Source: Ruminococcus sp. FC2018 (GTDB taxonomy: Bacteria; Bacillota; Clostridia; Oscillospirales; Ruminococcaceae). From it: DNA of 64,000 nucleotides. The notes under the pieces were generated by a model. The model had not been told where the DNA came from, searched no databases, and was given only the letters and a program-made list of their open reading frames with translations. Below, in pieces: positions 8,311 through 18,188 of this stretch. Within the stretch, counting starts at the first letter, position 1. Each line of letters starts with the position of its first letter. A program made the position numbers and the translations under genes. The stretch is taken from positions 62,001 to 126,000 of the forward strand of contig NZ_JHXH01000007.1 of assembly GCF_000621805.1 (NCBI RefSeq), in the 5' to 3' direction.

Positions 8311-8348
8311 AAGGCAGAGGTTGAGTTTATTTCTTCCTCTGCTTTTTA
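8311..8348 (+). terminator. Intrinsic terminator after rpmF
   Basis: GCAGAGG (8314-8320) pairs with CCTCTGC (8336-8342), flanked by A and T runs, with TTTTTATTTTT after the stem. Confidence 0.75.
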
Positions 8349-8367
8349 TTTTTATGCACGTTTTTGG

Positions 8368-8396
8368 TTGATTTTTCTTTTGGAATGTGCTATACT
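8368..8396 (+). promoter_or_regulatory. Sigma-A promoter of the der-polC run
   Basis: TTGATT (8368-8373), 17-base spacer, TATACT (8391-8396), about 45 bases before the der ATG. No terminator was found from here to the end of polC, so it may serve a 14-kb transcript, though internal promoters are likely. Confidence 0.65.
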
Positions 8397-8441
8397 ATAT
8401 CTTGGGTATGTGTGTAAATATGTAGTATTGGAGTTGATCGG

Positions 8442-9773
8442 ATGTCATTGCCCGTTGTAGCCATAGTTGGCAGACCTAACGTGGGCAAATCTACGCTGTT
8501 TAATAAGCTTATTGGTCAGAGATTGTCGATCGTTGAAGATACTCCCGGAGTTACAAGGGATAGAATATACGGAAAGTGCGAATGGCTATCAAAAGAGTTT
8601 ATGCTTGTAGATACAGGCGGTATCGAGCCTGATTCAAATGATGTTATTCTTGAACAGATGCGAAGACAGGCGGAGGTTGCCATTACCAGTGCAGATGCCA
8701 TAATATTTGTTACTGATATGAGAACCGGTGTTACTGCAAGCGATTATGAGGTCGCTCAGATGCTTCAGAAATCCGGAAAGCCTGTTGTTCTGTGCGTTAA
8801 TAAATGCGATGCTCTTGGTGAACCGCCGGCTGAATTTTATGAGTTTTATAATCTTGGACTTGGTGAACCGTATGCAGTGTCGTCTGTACATGGACATGGT
8901 ACAGGAGATATGCTTGATGAGGTGCTCAAGTATCTTCCGGAGGAAAATGAAGACGATGAGCAGGATGATGTTATCAAGGTCGCTGTTATAGGAAAGCCAA
9001 ACGTTGGTAAATCATCGATAATCAATAAAATCTGCGGTGAGGAGAGAGTAATTGTTTCCAACATCGCCGGAACCACACGAGATGCCACCGATTCGGTGAT
9101 AGAAAATGAAAACGGAAAGTTTATCTTTATTGATACAGCCGGTATCAGGCGTAAGTCAAAGGTGCTTGACAGCATTGAAAAGTATTCTGTTTTGCGTGCT
9201 TACATGGCGGTGGACAGAGCAGATGTTGCGGTCATAGTTATTGATGCAACAGTCGGATTCACCGAACAGGACTCAAAGGTTGCAGGATATGCCCATGAGA
9301 AAGGTAAAGCCTGTGTTGTAGCTGTAAATAAGTGGGATGCGATAGAAAAAGAGACAAATACCATGAATGAGTTTATAAAGGATCTTGATAATAATTTCTC
9401 CTTTATGAGCTATGTTCCTTATGTTTTTATTTCCGCAAAGACCGGACAGCGCATGAATACGCTGTTTGAAAAGATAAAATATGTTGCTGAGCAAAACTCG
9501 GTAAGAATACCTACCGGACGGCTTAACGAGGTGCTTTCCTATGCGACCTCACGGGTGCAGCCGCCTTCGGATAAGGGAAGACGACTGAAAATATACTATA
9601 TGACCCAGGTGTCAACCAAGCCGCCTACATTTGTTTTCTTTGTTAACAGGGCGGAGCTTTTCCACTTTTCTTATCAGCGCTATCTGGAAAATCAGATAAG
9701 GGAAGTCTTTTCACTCGACGGTACGCCTATCGTGTTCAAAATTCGTGAGCGTGACCGAAACGACGTTAAGTAA
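8442..9773 (+). CDS. der: Ribosome biogenesis GTPase Der (EngA)
   Basis: Essential GTPase for 50S subunit assembly. The 443 residues hold two tandem G domains and a C-terminal KH-like domain. First domain: GRPNVGKST (10-18), DTPGVTRD, DTGG, NKCD. An acidic linker (EENEDDEQDD) joins the second domain: GKPNVGKSS near 183, DTAGIRRKSK, NKWD. All G motifs are intact. The next gene follows closely, in the common Clostridia order der-plsY-gpsA. Confidence 0.98.
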   Translation: MSLPVVAIVGRPNVGKSTLFNKLIGQRLSIVEDTPGVTRDRIYGKCEWLSKEFMLVDTGGIEPDSNDVILEQMRRQAEVAITSADAIIFVTDMRTGVTASDYEVAQMLQKSGKPVVLCVNKCDALGEPPAEFYEFYNLGLGEPYAVSSVHGHGTGDMLDEVLKYLPEENEDDEQDDVIKVAVIGKPNVGKSSIINKICGEERVIVSNIAGTTRDATDSVIENENGKFIFIDTAGIRRKSKVLDSIEKYSVLRAYMAVDRADVAVIVIDATVGFTEQDSKVAGYAHEKGKACVVAVNKWDAIEKETNTMNEFIKDLDNNFSFMSYVPYVFISAKTGQRMNTLFEKIKYVAEQNSVRIPTGRLNEVLSYATSRVQPPSDKGRRLKIYYMTQVSTKPPTFVFFVNRAELFHFSYQRYLENQIREVFSLDGTPIVFKIRERDRNDVK

Positions 9774-9796
9774 TTTCTTTTTTGGGAGGAAGTTTA

Positions 9797-10480
9797 GTGT
9801 CATACCTTGCAATAGCTTTTACTGTTGTATTTTCATATCTGTTCGGAAGCCTTAACTCTGCGATCCTCGTATGCAGGATAATGAAGCATAAGGACATAAG
9901 AGAGTATGGCAGTAAAAATGCCGGACTGACAAATGTATATCGTGTGTTCGGAAAGGGACCGGCTCTTGCTACACTTATATTTGACCTTATAAAGGGTGTT
10001 GTTGCAGTTGTTGTTTGCAGAATTGTCGTTACGGATCTTATGAACGTCACTTTCTTTGGCGACAACAAGTTTATCGGATACCTTGCAGGCCTTATTGTTA
10101 TGATCGGACATATTTTCCCTGTCTTTTACGGTTTTCACGGCGGAAAAGGTGTTTTGCTTGCAGCTACGACCCTTCTGACCATTGATCCGTTGACCTGTGC
10201 TTTGTCTGTGGGAACATTTATTTTTCTTGTTGTAGTAACAAAGTATGTTTCGGTCGGTTCTATAGCTGCAGCTATATCTTATCCTATTTTTACTTTTGTT
10301 GTCCAGTCTTTTATTTTCCCGTATCCCCAGGGCGTTATTCCTAATACGATCGTCGCTGCTCTTATCGGAATTATTATTGTTTATATGCATAAACCTAATA
10401 TAATCAGACTTATGAACGGTACCGAAAATAAATTCGGCAGCAAGAAAAAAAGTTCTGAAAGCAGTACAAAAGACAATTAA
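9797..10480 (+). CDS. plsY: Glycerol-3-phosphate acyltransferase PlsY
   Basis: Integral membrane enzyme that transfers an acyl group from acyl-phosphate to glycerol-3-phosphate, the first step of phospholipid synthesis. There are 227 residues, with about five to six membrane segments and the three PlsY motifs: GSLNSAILV, GSKNAGLTNVYR and GHIFPVFYGFHGGKGV. The GTG start was chosen because GGAGGA (9785-9790) lies 6 bases upstream; an earlier in-frame TTG overlaps that ribosome site. The basic, serine-rich tail is cytoplasmic. It stands next to gpsA, which makes its substrate. Confidence 0.96.
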   Translation: MSYLAIAFTVVFSYLFGSLNSAILVCRIMKHKDIREYGSKNAGLTNVYRVFGKGPALATLIFDLIKGVVAVVVCRIVVTDLMNVTFFGDNKFIGYLAGLIVMIGHIFPVFYGFHGGKGVLLAATTLLTIDPLTCALSVGTFIFLVVVTKYVSVGSIAAAISYPIFTFVVQSFIFPYPQGVIPNTIVAALIGIIIVYMHKPNIIRLMNGTENKFGSKKKSSESSTKDN

Positions 10481-10498
10481 ATCGAAAGGAGCTATAGT

Positions 10499-11506
10499 AT
10501 GGCTCGTGTAACAATTCTTGGATCAGGTGCATTCGGACTTGCGCTTGCCGTTATCTCCGATAACGCCGGCAATGATGTCACGGTGTGGTCGGCTTTTGAA
10601 CAAGAAATTGAAACTATCAGAAAAACCGGTGAAAACGCTGCAAAGCTCCCGGGTGTAAAGATAAATGAATCTATAAAACTAACTACAGATATATCTTGTG
10701 TAAAAAATGCAGATATTGTTCTTTTGGGTATACCGTCATCGTTTTTAAGGGGTGTTTGCGAACAGGCGGCAGGGTTTATGGATCCTGAAACTGTTATTGT
10801 TAATACATCCAAAGGTCTTGAAGCAGATAGCTTTAAAACAATGAGCCAGGTAGCGAAAGAATGCTTCCCTCTAAATACAGTGGCTGTCCTTACCGGACCT
10901 TCTCATGCGGAGGAAGTGGGTCGTGGGATACCTACAACCGTAGTTACAGCCTGCGATGACTATAATGCGGCTAAAGTGATACAGAAAGCATTTTCAAGTC
11001 ATACTTTCAGAATATACCTGTGTGACGATGTTATTGGTGCGGAAGTAGGCGGTTCGCTCAAGAATGTTATAGCCCTTGCCGCAGGTGTGTGTGACGGACT
11101 TGGTCTGGGGGATAACACAAAGGCTGCCCTTATGACCAGAGGTATCAATGAGATACGCAGGCTTGGTCTTGCGATGGGTGCTCAGGCTGAAACATTTGCC
11201 GGACTCAGCGGTATAGGTGATCTGATAGTTACCTGCTGCAGTATGCACAGCCGTAACAGGCGTGCAGGAATCCTTATTGGAAAGGGTACCGATCCACAGG
11301 AGGCTGTTAAGCAGATAGGAACAGTCGAGGGATATGTGTGTACAAAAAACGCATATGCACTTTGCAAAAAACTTGGGGTTGATATGCCTATCACATGTGA
11401 ACTGTATGATATACTCTATTGCGGAAGATCTCCGAAGGATGCTCTGTCCACATTGATGAACAGACCATGGACAACGGAACTTGAAGCAGATTTTCTTAAA
11501 AACTGA
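10499..11506 (+). CDS. gpsA: Glycerol-3-phosphate dehydrogenase [NAD(P)+]
   Basis: Reduces dihydroxyacetone phosphate to sn-glycerol-3-phosphate for phospholipids. The 335 residues are usual. The N-terminal Rossmann loop is GSGAFGLALA (from residue 8), followed by NTSKGLE and the C-terminal catalytic segment GGSLKNVIALAAGVCDGLGLGDNTKAAL, split here only by normal family spacing. GAAAGGAGC precedes the ATG. Confidence 0.97.
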   Translation: MARVTILGSGAFGLALAVISDNAGNDVTVWSAFEQEIETIRKTGENAAKLPGVKINESIKLTTDISCVKNADIVLLGIPSSFLRGVCEQAAGFMDPETVIVNTSKGLEADSFKTMSQVAKECFPLNTVAVLTGPSHAEEVGRGIPTTVVTACDDYNAAKVIQKAFSSHTFRIYLCDDVIGAEVGGSLKNVIALAAGVCDGLGLGDNTKAALMTRGINEIRRLGLAMGAQAETFAGLSGIGDLIVTCCSMHSRNRRAGILIGKGTDPQEAVKQIGTVEGYVCTKNAYALCKKLGVDMPITCELYDILYCGRSPKDALSTLMNRPWTTELEADFLKN

Positions 11507-11521
11507 TCGGGAGAACAGATT

Positions 11522-11920
11522 ATGATCAAGACCGTACATATCAAAACAAAAGAACAGACTGCTTTTTACAATATAACAAGCTATGTAAGACAGGCAGTTA
11601 TTGAGTCGGGAGTAAATGAAGGAATTGCAGTCGTATTTTGTCCGCATACCACAGCCGGTATAACTATAAACGAAAATGCAGATCCCGACGTGGTCAGAGA
11701 CCTTTCGCTTGCGCTTAACAAAACATTTCCCGACAGACCTCAGTTCAGACACGCAGAGGGAAATTCCCACGCACACATGAAATCGACTTGTATAGGCTGC
11801 TCGGAAACAGTTATAGTCAGCGACAACAGACTTTTGCTTGGAACATGGCAGGGGATATATTTTGTTGAATGTGACGGTCCGAGAGAAAGGACGTTTTTCA
11901 TCAAGGTAATGCGAGGATAA
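11522..11920 (+). CDS. yjbQ: YjbQ/UPF0047 family protein
   Basis: The 132-residue protein belongs to the UPF0047/YjbQ family, whose members have weak thiamine-phosphate synthase activity in vitro but no agreed biological role. The conserved metal-site histidines are in CPHTTAGITINE and GNSHAHMKST. It lies 15 bases after gpsA and 53 bases before pyrH, where many Firmicutes carry rpsB-tsf instead. Confidence 0.88.
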   Translation: MIKTVHIKTKEQTAFYNITSYVRQAVIESGVNEGIAVVFCPHTTAGITINENADPDVVRDLSLALNKTFPDRPQFRHAEGNSHAHMKSTCIGCSETVIVSDNRLLLGTWQGIYFVECDGPRERTFFIKVMRG

Positions 11921-11973
11921 GTCAATAATACGGGTGAGCCCGGAAAAAATATATGTTAAGGAGTTGCATCAAT

Positions 11974-12678
11974 ATGGAACCAAAGTACAAAAGAATACTT
12001 CTGAAGCTTAGCGGTGAGGCTCTTGCCGGTGATAAGAAAATGGGGCTTGATTACGATGTTATCAATTCTTTTGGGAAAAGCATCAAAAAATGCGTTGATG
12101 CCGGAGTTGAGGTAGGAATTGTTGTTGGCGGCGGAAACTTCTGGAGAGGACGCTCCAGCGGAGCAATGGACAGAACAAGAGCTGACCATATAGGTATGCT
12201 GGCGACAATAATGAACTCGCTTGCTGTTGCCGACGGACTTGAGCATTGTGGTCTGGAGGTTAGAGTCCAGACATCTATTTCCATGCCTCAGGTTGCTGAG
12301 CCATACATAAGAAATAAGACAATTAGACATTTTGAGAAGGGAAGAGTCTGCATCTTTGGCGGCGGAACAGGTAACCCGTTTTTCTCTACAGACACCGCTG
12401 CAGCTCTGAGAGCGGCTGAGATCGAAGCAGATATTTTCTTTAAAGCAACAATGGTTGACGGTGTTTATGATAAAGACCCTCATCAGTACCCGGATGCTGT
12501 AAGATATGATACTCTTACTTTCAATGAGATACTCTCAAAGGGTCTGAAGGTAATGGATTCCACTGCGGCTGCAATGTGTCAGGATAATAATATTCCTATC
12601 CTTGTTTTTGACCTTAGCAGACCTGACAATATATACGATGCCTGCATGGGTAAAAACATCGGTACAATAGTTAAATAA
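11974..12678 (+). CDS. pyrH: UMP kinase
   Basis: Phosphorylates UMP to UDP; amino acid kinase family, hexameric in bacteria. The 234 residues match. KLSGEALAG and GGGNFWRG are the phosphate-binding segments, with [17 protein letters not shown] and [10 protein letters not shown] typical of PyrH. The ATG at 11974 follows AAGGAG by 10 bases; an in-frame ATG 21 bases upstream lies before that site. It begins the conserved pyrH-frr-uppS-cdsA-dxr-rseP-ispG-polC order. Confidence 0.97.
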   Translation: MEPKYKRILLKLSGEALAGDKKMGLDYDVINSFGKSIKKCVDAGVEVGIVVGGGNFWRGRSSGAMDRTRADHIGMLATIMNSLAVADGLEHCGLEVRVQTSISMPQVAEPYIRNKTIRHFEKGRVCIFGGGTGNPFFSTDTAAALRAAEIEADIFFKATMVDGVYDKDPHQYPDAVRYDTLTFNEILSKGLKVMDSTAAAMCQDNNIPILVFDLSRPDNIYDACMGKNIGTIVK

Positions 12679-12697
12679 AAATAAAGGAGCGATAATT

Positions 12698-13252
12698 ATG
12701 AAAGAACTTAAAGAAAAAGCAAAATCCAAAATGGAGAAGTCGATAAACGTTATGCTTTCCGAATTTGCATCTATCCGGGCAGGCAGAGCTAATCCTAATG
12801 TACTCGACAAGGTCAAGGTGGATTATTACGGTTCACCTACACCTGTCAATCAGATGGCTGCTGTTTCTGTTGCAGAGGCAAGGGTGCTGGTTATCACTCC
12901 ATGGGATAAATCTACATTAAAGTCTATTGAAAAGGCTATCCAGGCTTCGGATATCGGTATAAATCCGCAGAACGACGGACAGGTTATCCGTCTTACATTC
13001 CCGCAGCTTACCGAGGACAGACGTAAGGAGATTGTTAAGGAAGTTAAAAAAGGCGGAGAGGATACCAAGGTTGCAATTCGCTCCATAAGACGTGATGCTA
13101 TGGAAAAAATAAAGGCAAAAAAGAAAAACAGTGAGATCACCGAGGATGAGCAGAAGGACGGAGAGGAAGCAATCCAGAAAATGACCGATAAGTTCTGCAA
13201 GGAAGTTGATGAACACGTTGCAGAGAAGGAAAAAGAGATCCTTTCTATTTGA
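12698..13252 (+). CDS. frr: Ribosome recycling factor
   Basis: Splits post-termination ribosomes together with EF-G. The 184 residues show the three-helix-bundle pattern with the signature RAGRANPNVLDKVKVDYYG near residues 28-46 and the C-terminal helix region carrying EEAIQKMTDKF. AAAGGAG precedes the ATG. Confidence 0.98.
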   Translation: MKELKEKAKSKMEKSINVMLSEFASIRAGRANPNVLDKVKVDYYGSPTPVNQMAAVSVAEARVLVITPWDKSTLKSIEKAIQASDIGINPQNDGQVIRLTFPQLTEDRRKEIVKEVKKGGEDTKVAIRSIRRDAMEKIKAKKKNSEITEDEQKDGEEAIQKMTDKFCKEVDEHVAEKEKEILSI

Positions 13253-13277
13253 TTTGTGAATTGATGAGGTTTTAAAA

Positions 13278-14015
13278 ATGGCTTTGTTCGGCAAAAATAA
13301 AAGCGGATCAAACAGCGATCTGAATATCCCGGTACATGTGGGTATAATCATGGACGGAAATGGCAGGTGGGCTAAAAAGCGTGGTCTGCCAAGAAAGATC
13401 GGACACCGTCAGGGTGCTCAGAACTTTCGTACCATAACAAAATACGCTAAACAGGTCGGGATAAAATATCTTACCTTCTATGCCTTTTCGACTGAGAACT
13501 GGAGACGTCCTCAGGAAGAGGTTGATGCTCTTATGGACCTTTTTGAGAAGTATTTGGATGAGGTCAAGGATTTTATAGAGGAAAATATACGTATCCGTTT
13601 TATCGGCGACAGGACTAAGCTCAGACCGTCTTTACAGGATAAAATGCTTGATGTTGAGCAGACGTCAAAGGATTTTGACTCAATGACGCTGCTTCTTGCA
13701 ATAAATTACGGCGGCAGGGATGAGATCTGTCATAGCTGCAGGACTCTTGCTCAGCTGGTCAAGGACGGCAAACTTGAACCCGAAGACATCACTATGGACA
13801 TGATCGAACAGAATCTGTACACTCAGGAAGTGCCGCCTGTGGACCTTGTTATCCGACCAAGCGGTGAACAGAGACTTTCAAATTTTATGATCTGGCAAAG
13901 CGCATATGCGGAGTTCTATTATTCCAATATCCTCTGGCCGGACTTTAAAAAAGACGATCTTGATAAGGCTATCGTTGCCTATAATGACAGAAACAGACGA
14001 TTCGGAGGAGTGTAA
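13278..14015 (+). CDS. uppS: Undecaprenyl diphosphate synthase (isoprenyl transferase)
   Basis: Cis-prenyltransferase that builds the C55 carrier for cell-wall synthesis. The 245 residues are typical. The pyrophosphate-binding motif HVGIIMDGNGRWAKKRG starts near residue 21, followed by TFYAFSTENW and the C-terminal RPSGEQRLSNFMIWQSAY. It uses IPP from the MEP pathway, two enzymes of which (dxr, ispG) are encoded a few genes on. Confidence 0.97.
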   Translation: MALFGKNKSGSNSDLNIPVHVGIIMDGNGRWAKKRGLPRKIGHRQGAQNFRTITKYAKQVGIKYLTFYAFSTENWRRPQEEVDALMDLFEKYLDEVKDFIEENIRIRFIGDRTKLRPSLQDKMLDVEQTSKDFDSMTLLLAINYGGRDEICHSCRTLAQLVKDGKLEPEDITMDMIEQNLYTQEVPPVDLVIRPSGEQRLSNFMIWQSAYAEFYYSNILWPDFKKDDLDKAIVAYNDRNRRFGGV

Positions 14016-14018
14016 AAA

Positions 14019-14846
14019 ATGAGCACACGTATTAAATCAGCTGCTGTTGCACTTGTAATTGCAATAGTTCTGTTGGTACTTCATGACACTTTTGTTTTTA
14101 ATATCGCACTTGGTTTCATAACGGCTATGGCTGTCTGGGAGATTTTCCGGGCAACCAAATTTGACAAGCATTTTAAGGTATGTATTGCCTGTTATGCTTT
14201 TATCGGGCTTGACGCTTTAATGCCGGCACTGCATGCTCATGGCTGGATGACTTTCTTTAATTCCCAGCTTTATTATTTGTTGTTTATTATAGCTGTCTGC
14301 GTTTTGTATCTTTCAGATCATAAAAATTTTACCTACACAGATTTCTTTGTTATGATCGGCGTGACTTCGCTTGTAAATTACTGTATGCATCCTCTCATTG
14401 ATATGTCCCGCAGAGGCGGCGGTGTTTTCCTGCTGGTAATAACTCTTTGCGGTGCATGGCTTGCAGACAGCGGTGCATATTTTGCCGGAACATTCCTTGG
14501 AAAGACAAAGCTCTGCCCTGAAATAAGCCCTAAAAAGACTGTTGAAGGACTTATTGGCGGTGTTATCTCAAACGGTGTCATCATGCTTATTGTTTCCCTT
14601 TGTTACAGATACCTCTTCAAAGGCCTTCCGGTGCGTTTCGGATGGATATTTGTAGCAGGTATGATGTGCGCTCTTATCGGGCTTGTTGGCGACCTTACCG
14701 CATCTATTATTAAAAGACAGACAGGTATCAAGGATTATGGAAACATAATGCCCGGTCACGGCGGTGTAATGGATAGATTTGACAGCGTATTGCTTGTAGC
14801 ACCTTTTATGTTCTATCTCTATACACAGGGTATGATAATAGGTTAA
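14019..14846 (+). CDS. cdsA: Phosphatidate cytidylyltransferase
   Basis: Makes CDP-diacylglycerol from phosphatidic acid and CTP in the membrane. The 275 residues contain about seven to eight hydrophobic segments. The CDS signature is at the C-terminus (KDYGNIMPGHGGVMDRFDS). It starts three bases after uppS, so the two are probably co-translated. Confidence 0.96.
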   Translation: MSTRIKSAAVALVIAIVLLVLHDTFVFNIALGFITAMAVWEIFRATKFDKHFKVCIACYAFIGLDALMPALHAHGWMTFFNSQLYYLLFIIAVCVLYLSDHKNFTYTDFFVMIGVTSLVNYCMHPLIDMSRRGGGVFLLVITLCGAWLADSGAYFAGTFLGKTKLCPEISPKKTVEGLIGGVISNGVIMLIVSLCYRYLFKGLPVRFGWIFVAGMMCALIGLVGDLTASIIKRQTGIKDYGNIMPGHGGVMDRFDSVLLVAPFMFYLYTQGMIIG

Positions 14847-14912
14847 AGAATTATTGACGATTAGGGGCAGGCTGAAAGCTTACCCCTATGAATATTTAAA
14901 AAGGACAAAGCT

Positions 14913-16064
14913 ATGAAAACAATTTCTATAATCGGCTCAACAGGTTCAATTGGAACTCAGGCAATAGAGGTGTGTGACAAGCATGGTCTGAAGATCGCTG
15001 CACTTGCTGCATATTCAAATGTTGAGCTTCTGGCACGGCAGGCTAATGAGCATAAGGTCAAAACTGTTTGCATATACTGTGAGCAAAAGCTTGATGAGCT
15101 GAAAAAACTGCTTGACGGCGATGTTACTGTGTTAACCGGAATGGATGGTCTGAAAACCATAGCTTCAATGGACGGCGTTGACATTATGCTTAACAGCGTT
15201 GTAGGCATGGTAGGTCTTATACCTACCCTGACTGCTATCGAGCACGGCACAGATATTGCGCTTGCCAATAAGGAAACACTTGTGGCAGGAGGTAAGCTTG
15301 TAATTAACAGGGCAAAGGAAAAAGGCGTTAAAATATATCCTGTTGACAGCGAGCATTCTGCGATTTTTCAATGTCTTCAGGGCAACAAGAAGGAGCAGCT
15401 GAAAAGTATTATCCTGACTGCCTCCGGGGGACCTTTCTATAAGAAGACAAAGGCGGAACTTGAAAACGTTGGTGTTGAACAGGCACTTGCTCACCCGAAC
15501 TGGTCGATGGGCAGAAAGATAACCATAGATTCTGCAACGCTTATGAATAAAGGACTTGAGTTTATTGAGGCTATATGGCTTTTTGATCTTAAGCCGGAGC
15601 AGATCGAGATAGTTGTTCAAAGGGAAAGCGTAGTACATTCGGCTGTTGAGTTCAATGATAACTCGGTAATAGCACAGATGGGCGTTCCGGACATGAAGAT
15701 CCCTATACAGTATGCACTTTTGTATCCTGAAAGGGTTGATTGTCCGACAAAGCACTTGTCTCTTACTGACTATGGTACACTGAGCTTTGATAAGCCTGAT
15801 TATAAAACCTTTGATTGTCTGACAGCCTGCATAAAGGCGATAACCGCAGGCGGTACCAAACCGGCAATAGTCAATGGTGCAAATGAGGTTGCAGTTGCAG
15901 CTTTTCTTGACGGAAAGATAAAGTTTTTAGAGATCGGAGAGCTTGTTACAAAGGCTCTTGAAAATATAGAGGGAAAAGATATTACTTGTGTGGATGATGT
16001 TCTTGAGGCTGATAAAACAGCGAGAGAATATGTAAGAAAGCTGATAATTGAAAGGGAAAAATGA
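14913..16064 (+). CDS. dxr: 1-deoxy-D-xylulose 5-phosphate reductoisomerase
   Basis: Second step of the MEP isoprenoid pathway, NADPH-dependent. There are 383 residues. The nucleotide-binding loop GSTGSIGTQ begins at residue 8, followed by ANKETLVAGG, VDSEHSAIFQCLQG (metal-binding Asp and Glu), ASGGPF and HPNWSMGRKITIDSATLMNK. All key residues appear intact. Confidence 0.98.
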   Translation: MKTISIIGSTGSIGTQAIEVCDKHGLKIAALAAYSNVELLARQANEHKVKTVCIYCEQKLDELKKLLDGDVTVLTGMDGLKTIASMDGVDIMLNSVVGMVGLIPTLTAIEHGTDIALANKETLVAGGKLVINRAKEKGVKIYPVDSEHSAIFQCLQGNKKEQLKSIILTASGGPFYKKTKAELENVGVEQALAHPNWSMGRKITIDSATLMNKGLEFIEAIWLFDLKPEQIEIVVQRESVVHSAVEFNDNSVIAQMGVPDMKIPIQYALLYPERVDCPTKHLSLTDYGTLSFDKPDYKTFDCLTACIKAITAGGTKPAIVNGANEVAVAAFLDGKIKFLEIGELVTKALENIEGKDITCVDDVLEADKTAREYVRKLIIEREK

Positions 16065-16067
16065 TAT

Positions 16068-17120
16068 ATGAGAACTTTGGGTTCAATATTATTTGCGGTG
16101 TTGATGTTCGAGATAATAATAGTTATACATGAGTTCGGACATTTTATTGTTGCAAGGTGGAACAAGGTCAAGGTAAATGAGTTTGCTATCGGAATGGGTC
16201 CTGCCATATTCAAAAAGAAAAAGGGTGATACCATTTATGCACTTCGTATCATTCCGTTCGGAGGATATTGTGCAATGGAAGGTGAGGATGGCTCCAGCGA
16301 TGATTCCAATGCTTTCTGTAAAAAGAAAGTATGGCAAAGGGTAACGATCGTAATTGCCGGCGTTGTAATGAATTTCATTCTTGGGTTTATCCTTTTGCTG
16401 GTAAATACAGCTACCAGCGGTCCCTATGCATCAACCACCATATCTTATTTTGAAGATGGTGCATCCTCACACGCAACAGGTCTTGAGCTTGGAGACAGGA
16501 TCGTCAAGATAAACGGTATGCGTATTTTTACAACGGCAGATATGTCTTTCCAGTTCAGAAATGATAAAGACGGAGTTTTTGATATTGTGGTCGAAAGAGA
16601 CGGAGAGATAAAAGAGCTTAAAGATGTTAAGTTCTCAACCAACGAAAAAACGATGCATATAGATTTTAAAGTTAAGCCTGTTGCATTGAATGTGGGGACT
16701 GTGCTTTCACAAACACTTAAAACAGGAGCGTCGGACGCAAGACTTATCTTTATATCTTTAAAGGACATTATTACTGGTAAGTATTCTCTTCGTGACCTGA
16801 GTGGTCCGGTTGGCATTGTGGATACAATAGGTGATGTTGTTGATTCTGAAACTGATAAAGAGACAGGCAAGATAGACTGGTCAAGCCTTATCCACACAAT
16901 GCTGTCTATTTCGGCATTTATTACGATCAATATCGGTATTTTCAATCTTTTGCCTTTGCCGGCACTTGACGGAGGAAGGCTGGTTTTCCTTATTATTGAG
17001 GGCATCAGACGTAAACCTGTAAAACCAGAACATGAGGGAATGGTGCATTTTGTAGGACTTGTTGCCCTTTTGTTATTAATGGCTATTGTAACCGTAAGCG
17101 ATATAATAAAACTATTCTGA
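16068..17120 (+). CDS. rseP: Site-2 zinc metalloprotease RseP
   Basis: Intramembrane protease of the S2P/M50 family. The 350 residues carry the zinc motif HEFGH near residue 21 in the first membrane segment, an IIPFGGYCAMEGED loop, a single PDZ domain in the middle (about 120-200) and the second active-site motif NLLPLPALDGGRL near 290-303. Substrates in this organism are unknown; the Bacillus homologue RasP cuts anti-sigma factors and signal-peptide remnants. Confidence 0.96.
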   Translation: MRTLGSILFAVLMFEIIIVIHEFGHFIVARWNKVKVNEFAIGMGPAIFKKKKGDTIYALRIIPFGGYCAMEGEDGSSDDSNAFCKKKVWQRVTIVIAGVVMNFILGFILLLVNTATSGPYASTTISYFEDGASSHATGLELGDRIVKINGMRIFTTADMSFQFRNDKDGVFDIVVERDGEIKELKDVKFSTNEKTMHIDFKVKPVALNVGTVLSQTLKTGASDARLIFISLKDIITGKYSLRDLSGPVGIVDTIGDVVDSETDKETGKIDWSSLIHTMLSISAFITINIGIFNLLPLPALDGGRLVFLIIEGIRRKPVKPEHEGMVHFVGLVALLLLMAIVTVSDIIKLF

Positions 17121-17139
17121 TATGAAGGAATGAGAAAAA

Positions 17140-18177
17140 ATGAGGACCTGTAAGGCAGTAAAAGTCGGAGATCTTACTCTTGACGGCAAAAAGATCTATA
17201 TCCAATCCATGCTCAACATTCCCTCTGATAATATCGAGGGCTCTGTAAAACAGGCAGTTGAACTTGAAAAGGCAGGTTGCGAGATAATCAGGGCGGCTAT
17301 ACCTGATGCTAATGCTGTAAAGCTGATTCCTGCAATAAAGGAAAGGGTATCAATGCCTTTGGTTGCTGATATCCATTTTGATTATAAGCTGGCGATTGCA
17401 TCTGCGCAGGCAGGTGTTGATGCCATAAGAATAAATCCGGGCAATATAGGGGACATTTCCCGTGTCAGGGAAGTTGTTAAAGTGTGCACGCAGCGTGGCA
17501 TTCCCATAAGGATCGGAGTTAACGGGGGTTCGCTTGAGAAAAATATCCTCGCTAAATATGGTTCTCCCTGTGCTGAAGCTTTGGTGAAAAGTGCCATGGG
17601 ACATGTGAAAATCCTTGAGGACTGCGATTTTGATAATATAGTTATCTCTATCAAGTCATCAAATGTGGATACTATGGTTAAGGGATACAGATTGCTTGCC
17701 CAAAAGTGTAATTATCCGCTTCACCTTGGTGTTACCGAAGCAGGAACAGAGCGAATGGGTCTTATCAAGTCATCTGTCGGCATCGGCTCGCTTCTTCTGG
17801 ACGGTATTGGGGAAACAATAAGGGTTTCGCTTACAGATGAGCCGGTCAAAGAAATATATGCAGCAAAGGATATCTTAAAAGCTATTGGAAAGGGAAGCGG
17901 CATAAAGATAGTTTCCTGTCCTACTTGTGGAAGAACAAAGATAGATCTGATCGGGCTTGCAAAAAAAGTCGAAGAGCTTACCCGGGATATAGATAAGGAT
18001 ATTACCGTTGCAGTAATGGGATGTGTAGTTAACGGAATAGGTGAAGCAGGTGAAGCTGATGTTGGAATAGCAGGCGGGGATAAATGTGCTGTGCTGTTCA
18101 AAAAAGGAAAGCAGATCTGCAAGCTTCCTGAAGAAGAGGCTTTAAAGGCGCTTATAGAAGAAATAAACAAGCTTTAA
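17140..18177 (+). CDS. ispG: 4-hydroxy-3-methylbut-2-enyl diphosphate synthase (flavodoxin type)
   Basis: Iron-sulfur enzyme of the MEP pathway that converts MEcPP to HMBPP. The 345 residues are typical. An N-terminal TIM-barrel part (QSMLNIPSDN, ADIHFDYKLA, RINPGNIG) is followed by the C-terminal cluster domain with CPTCGRT and MGCVVNGIGEAGEADVGIAG, supplying three cysteines and the glutamate ligand. Confidence 0.97.
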   Translation: MRTCKAVKVGDLTLDGKKIYIQSMLNIPSDNIEGSVKQAVELEKAGCEIIRAAIPDANAVKLIPAIKERVSMPLVADIHFDYKLAIASAQAGVDAIRINPGNIGDISRVREVVKVCTQRGIPIRIGVNGGSLEKNILAKYGSPCAEALVKSAMGHVKILEDCDFDNIVISIKSSNVDTMVKGYRLLAQKCNYPLHLGVTEAGTERMGLIKSSVGIGSLLLDGIGETIRVSLTDEPVKEIYAAKDILKAIGKGSGIKIVSCPTCGRTKIDLIGLAKKVEELTRDIDKDITVAVMGCVVNGIGEAGEADVGIAGGDKCAVLFKKGKQICKLPEEEALKALIEEINKL

Positions 18178-18188
18178 GGATATAAATT

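Noticed and set aside
14851-14890. AGGGG...CCCCT hairpin between cdsA and dxr
   Set aside because: Contains a mismatch and a G-U pair and has no T-run; the two genes are probably co-transcribed.
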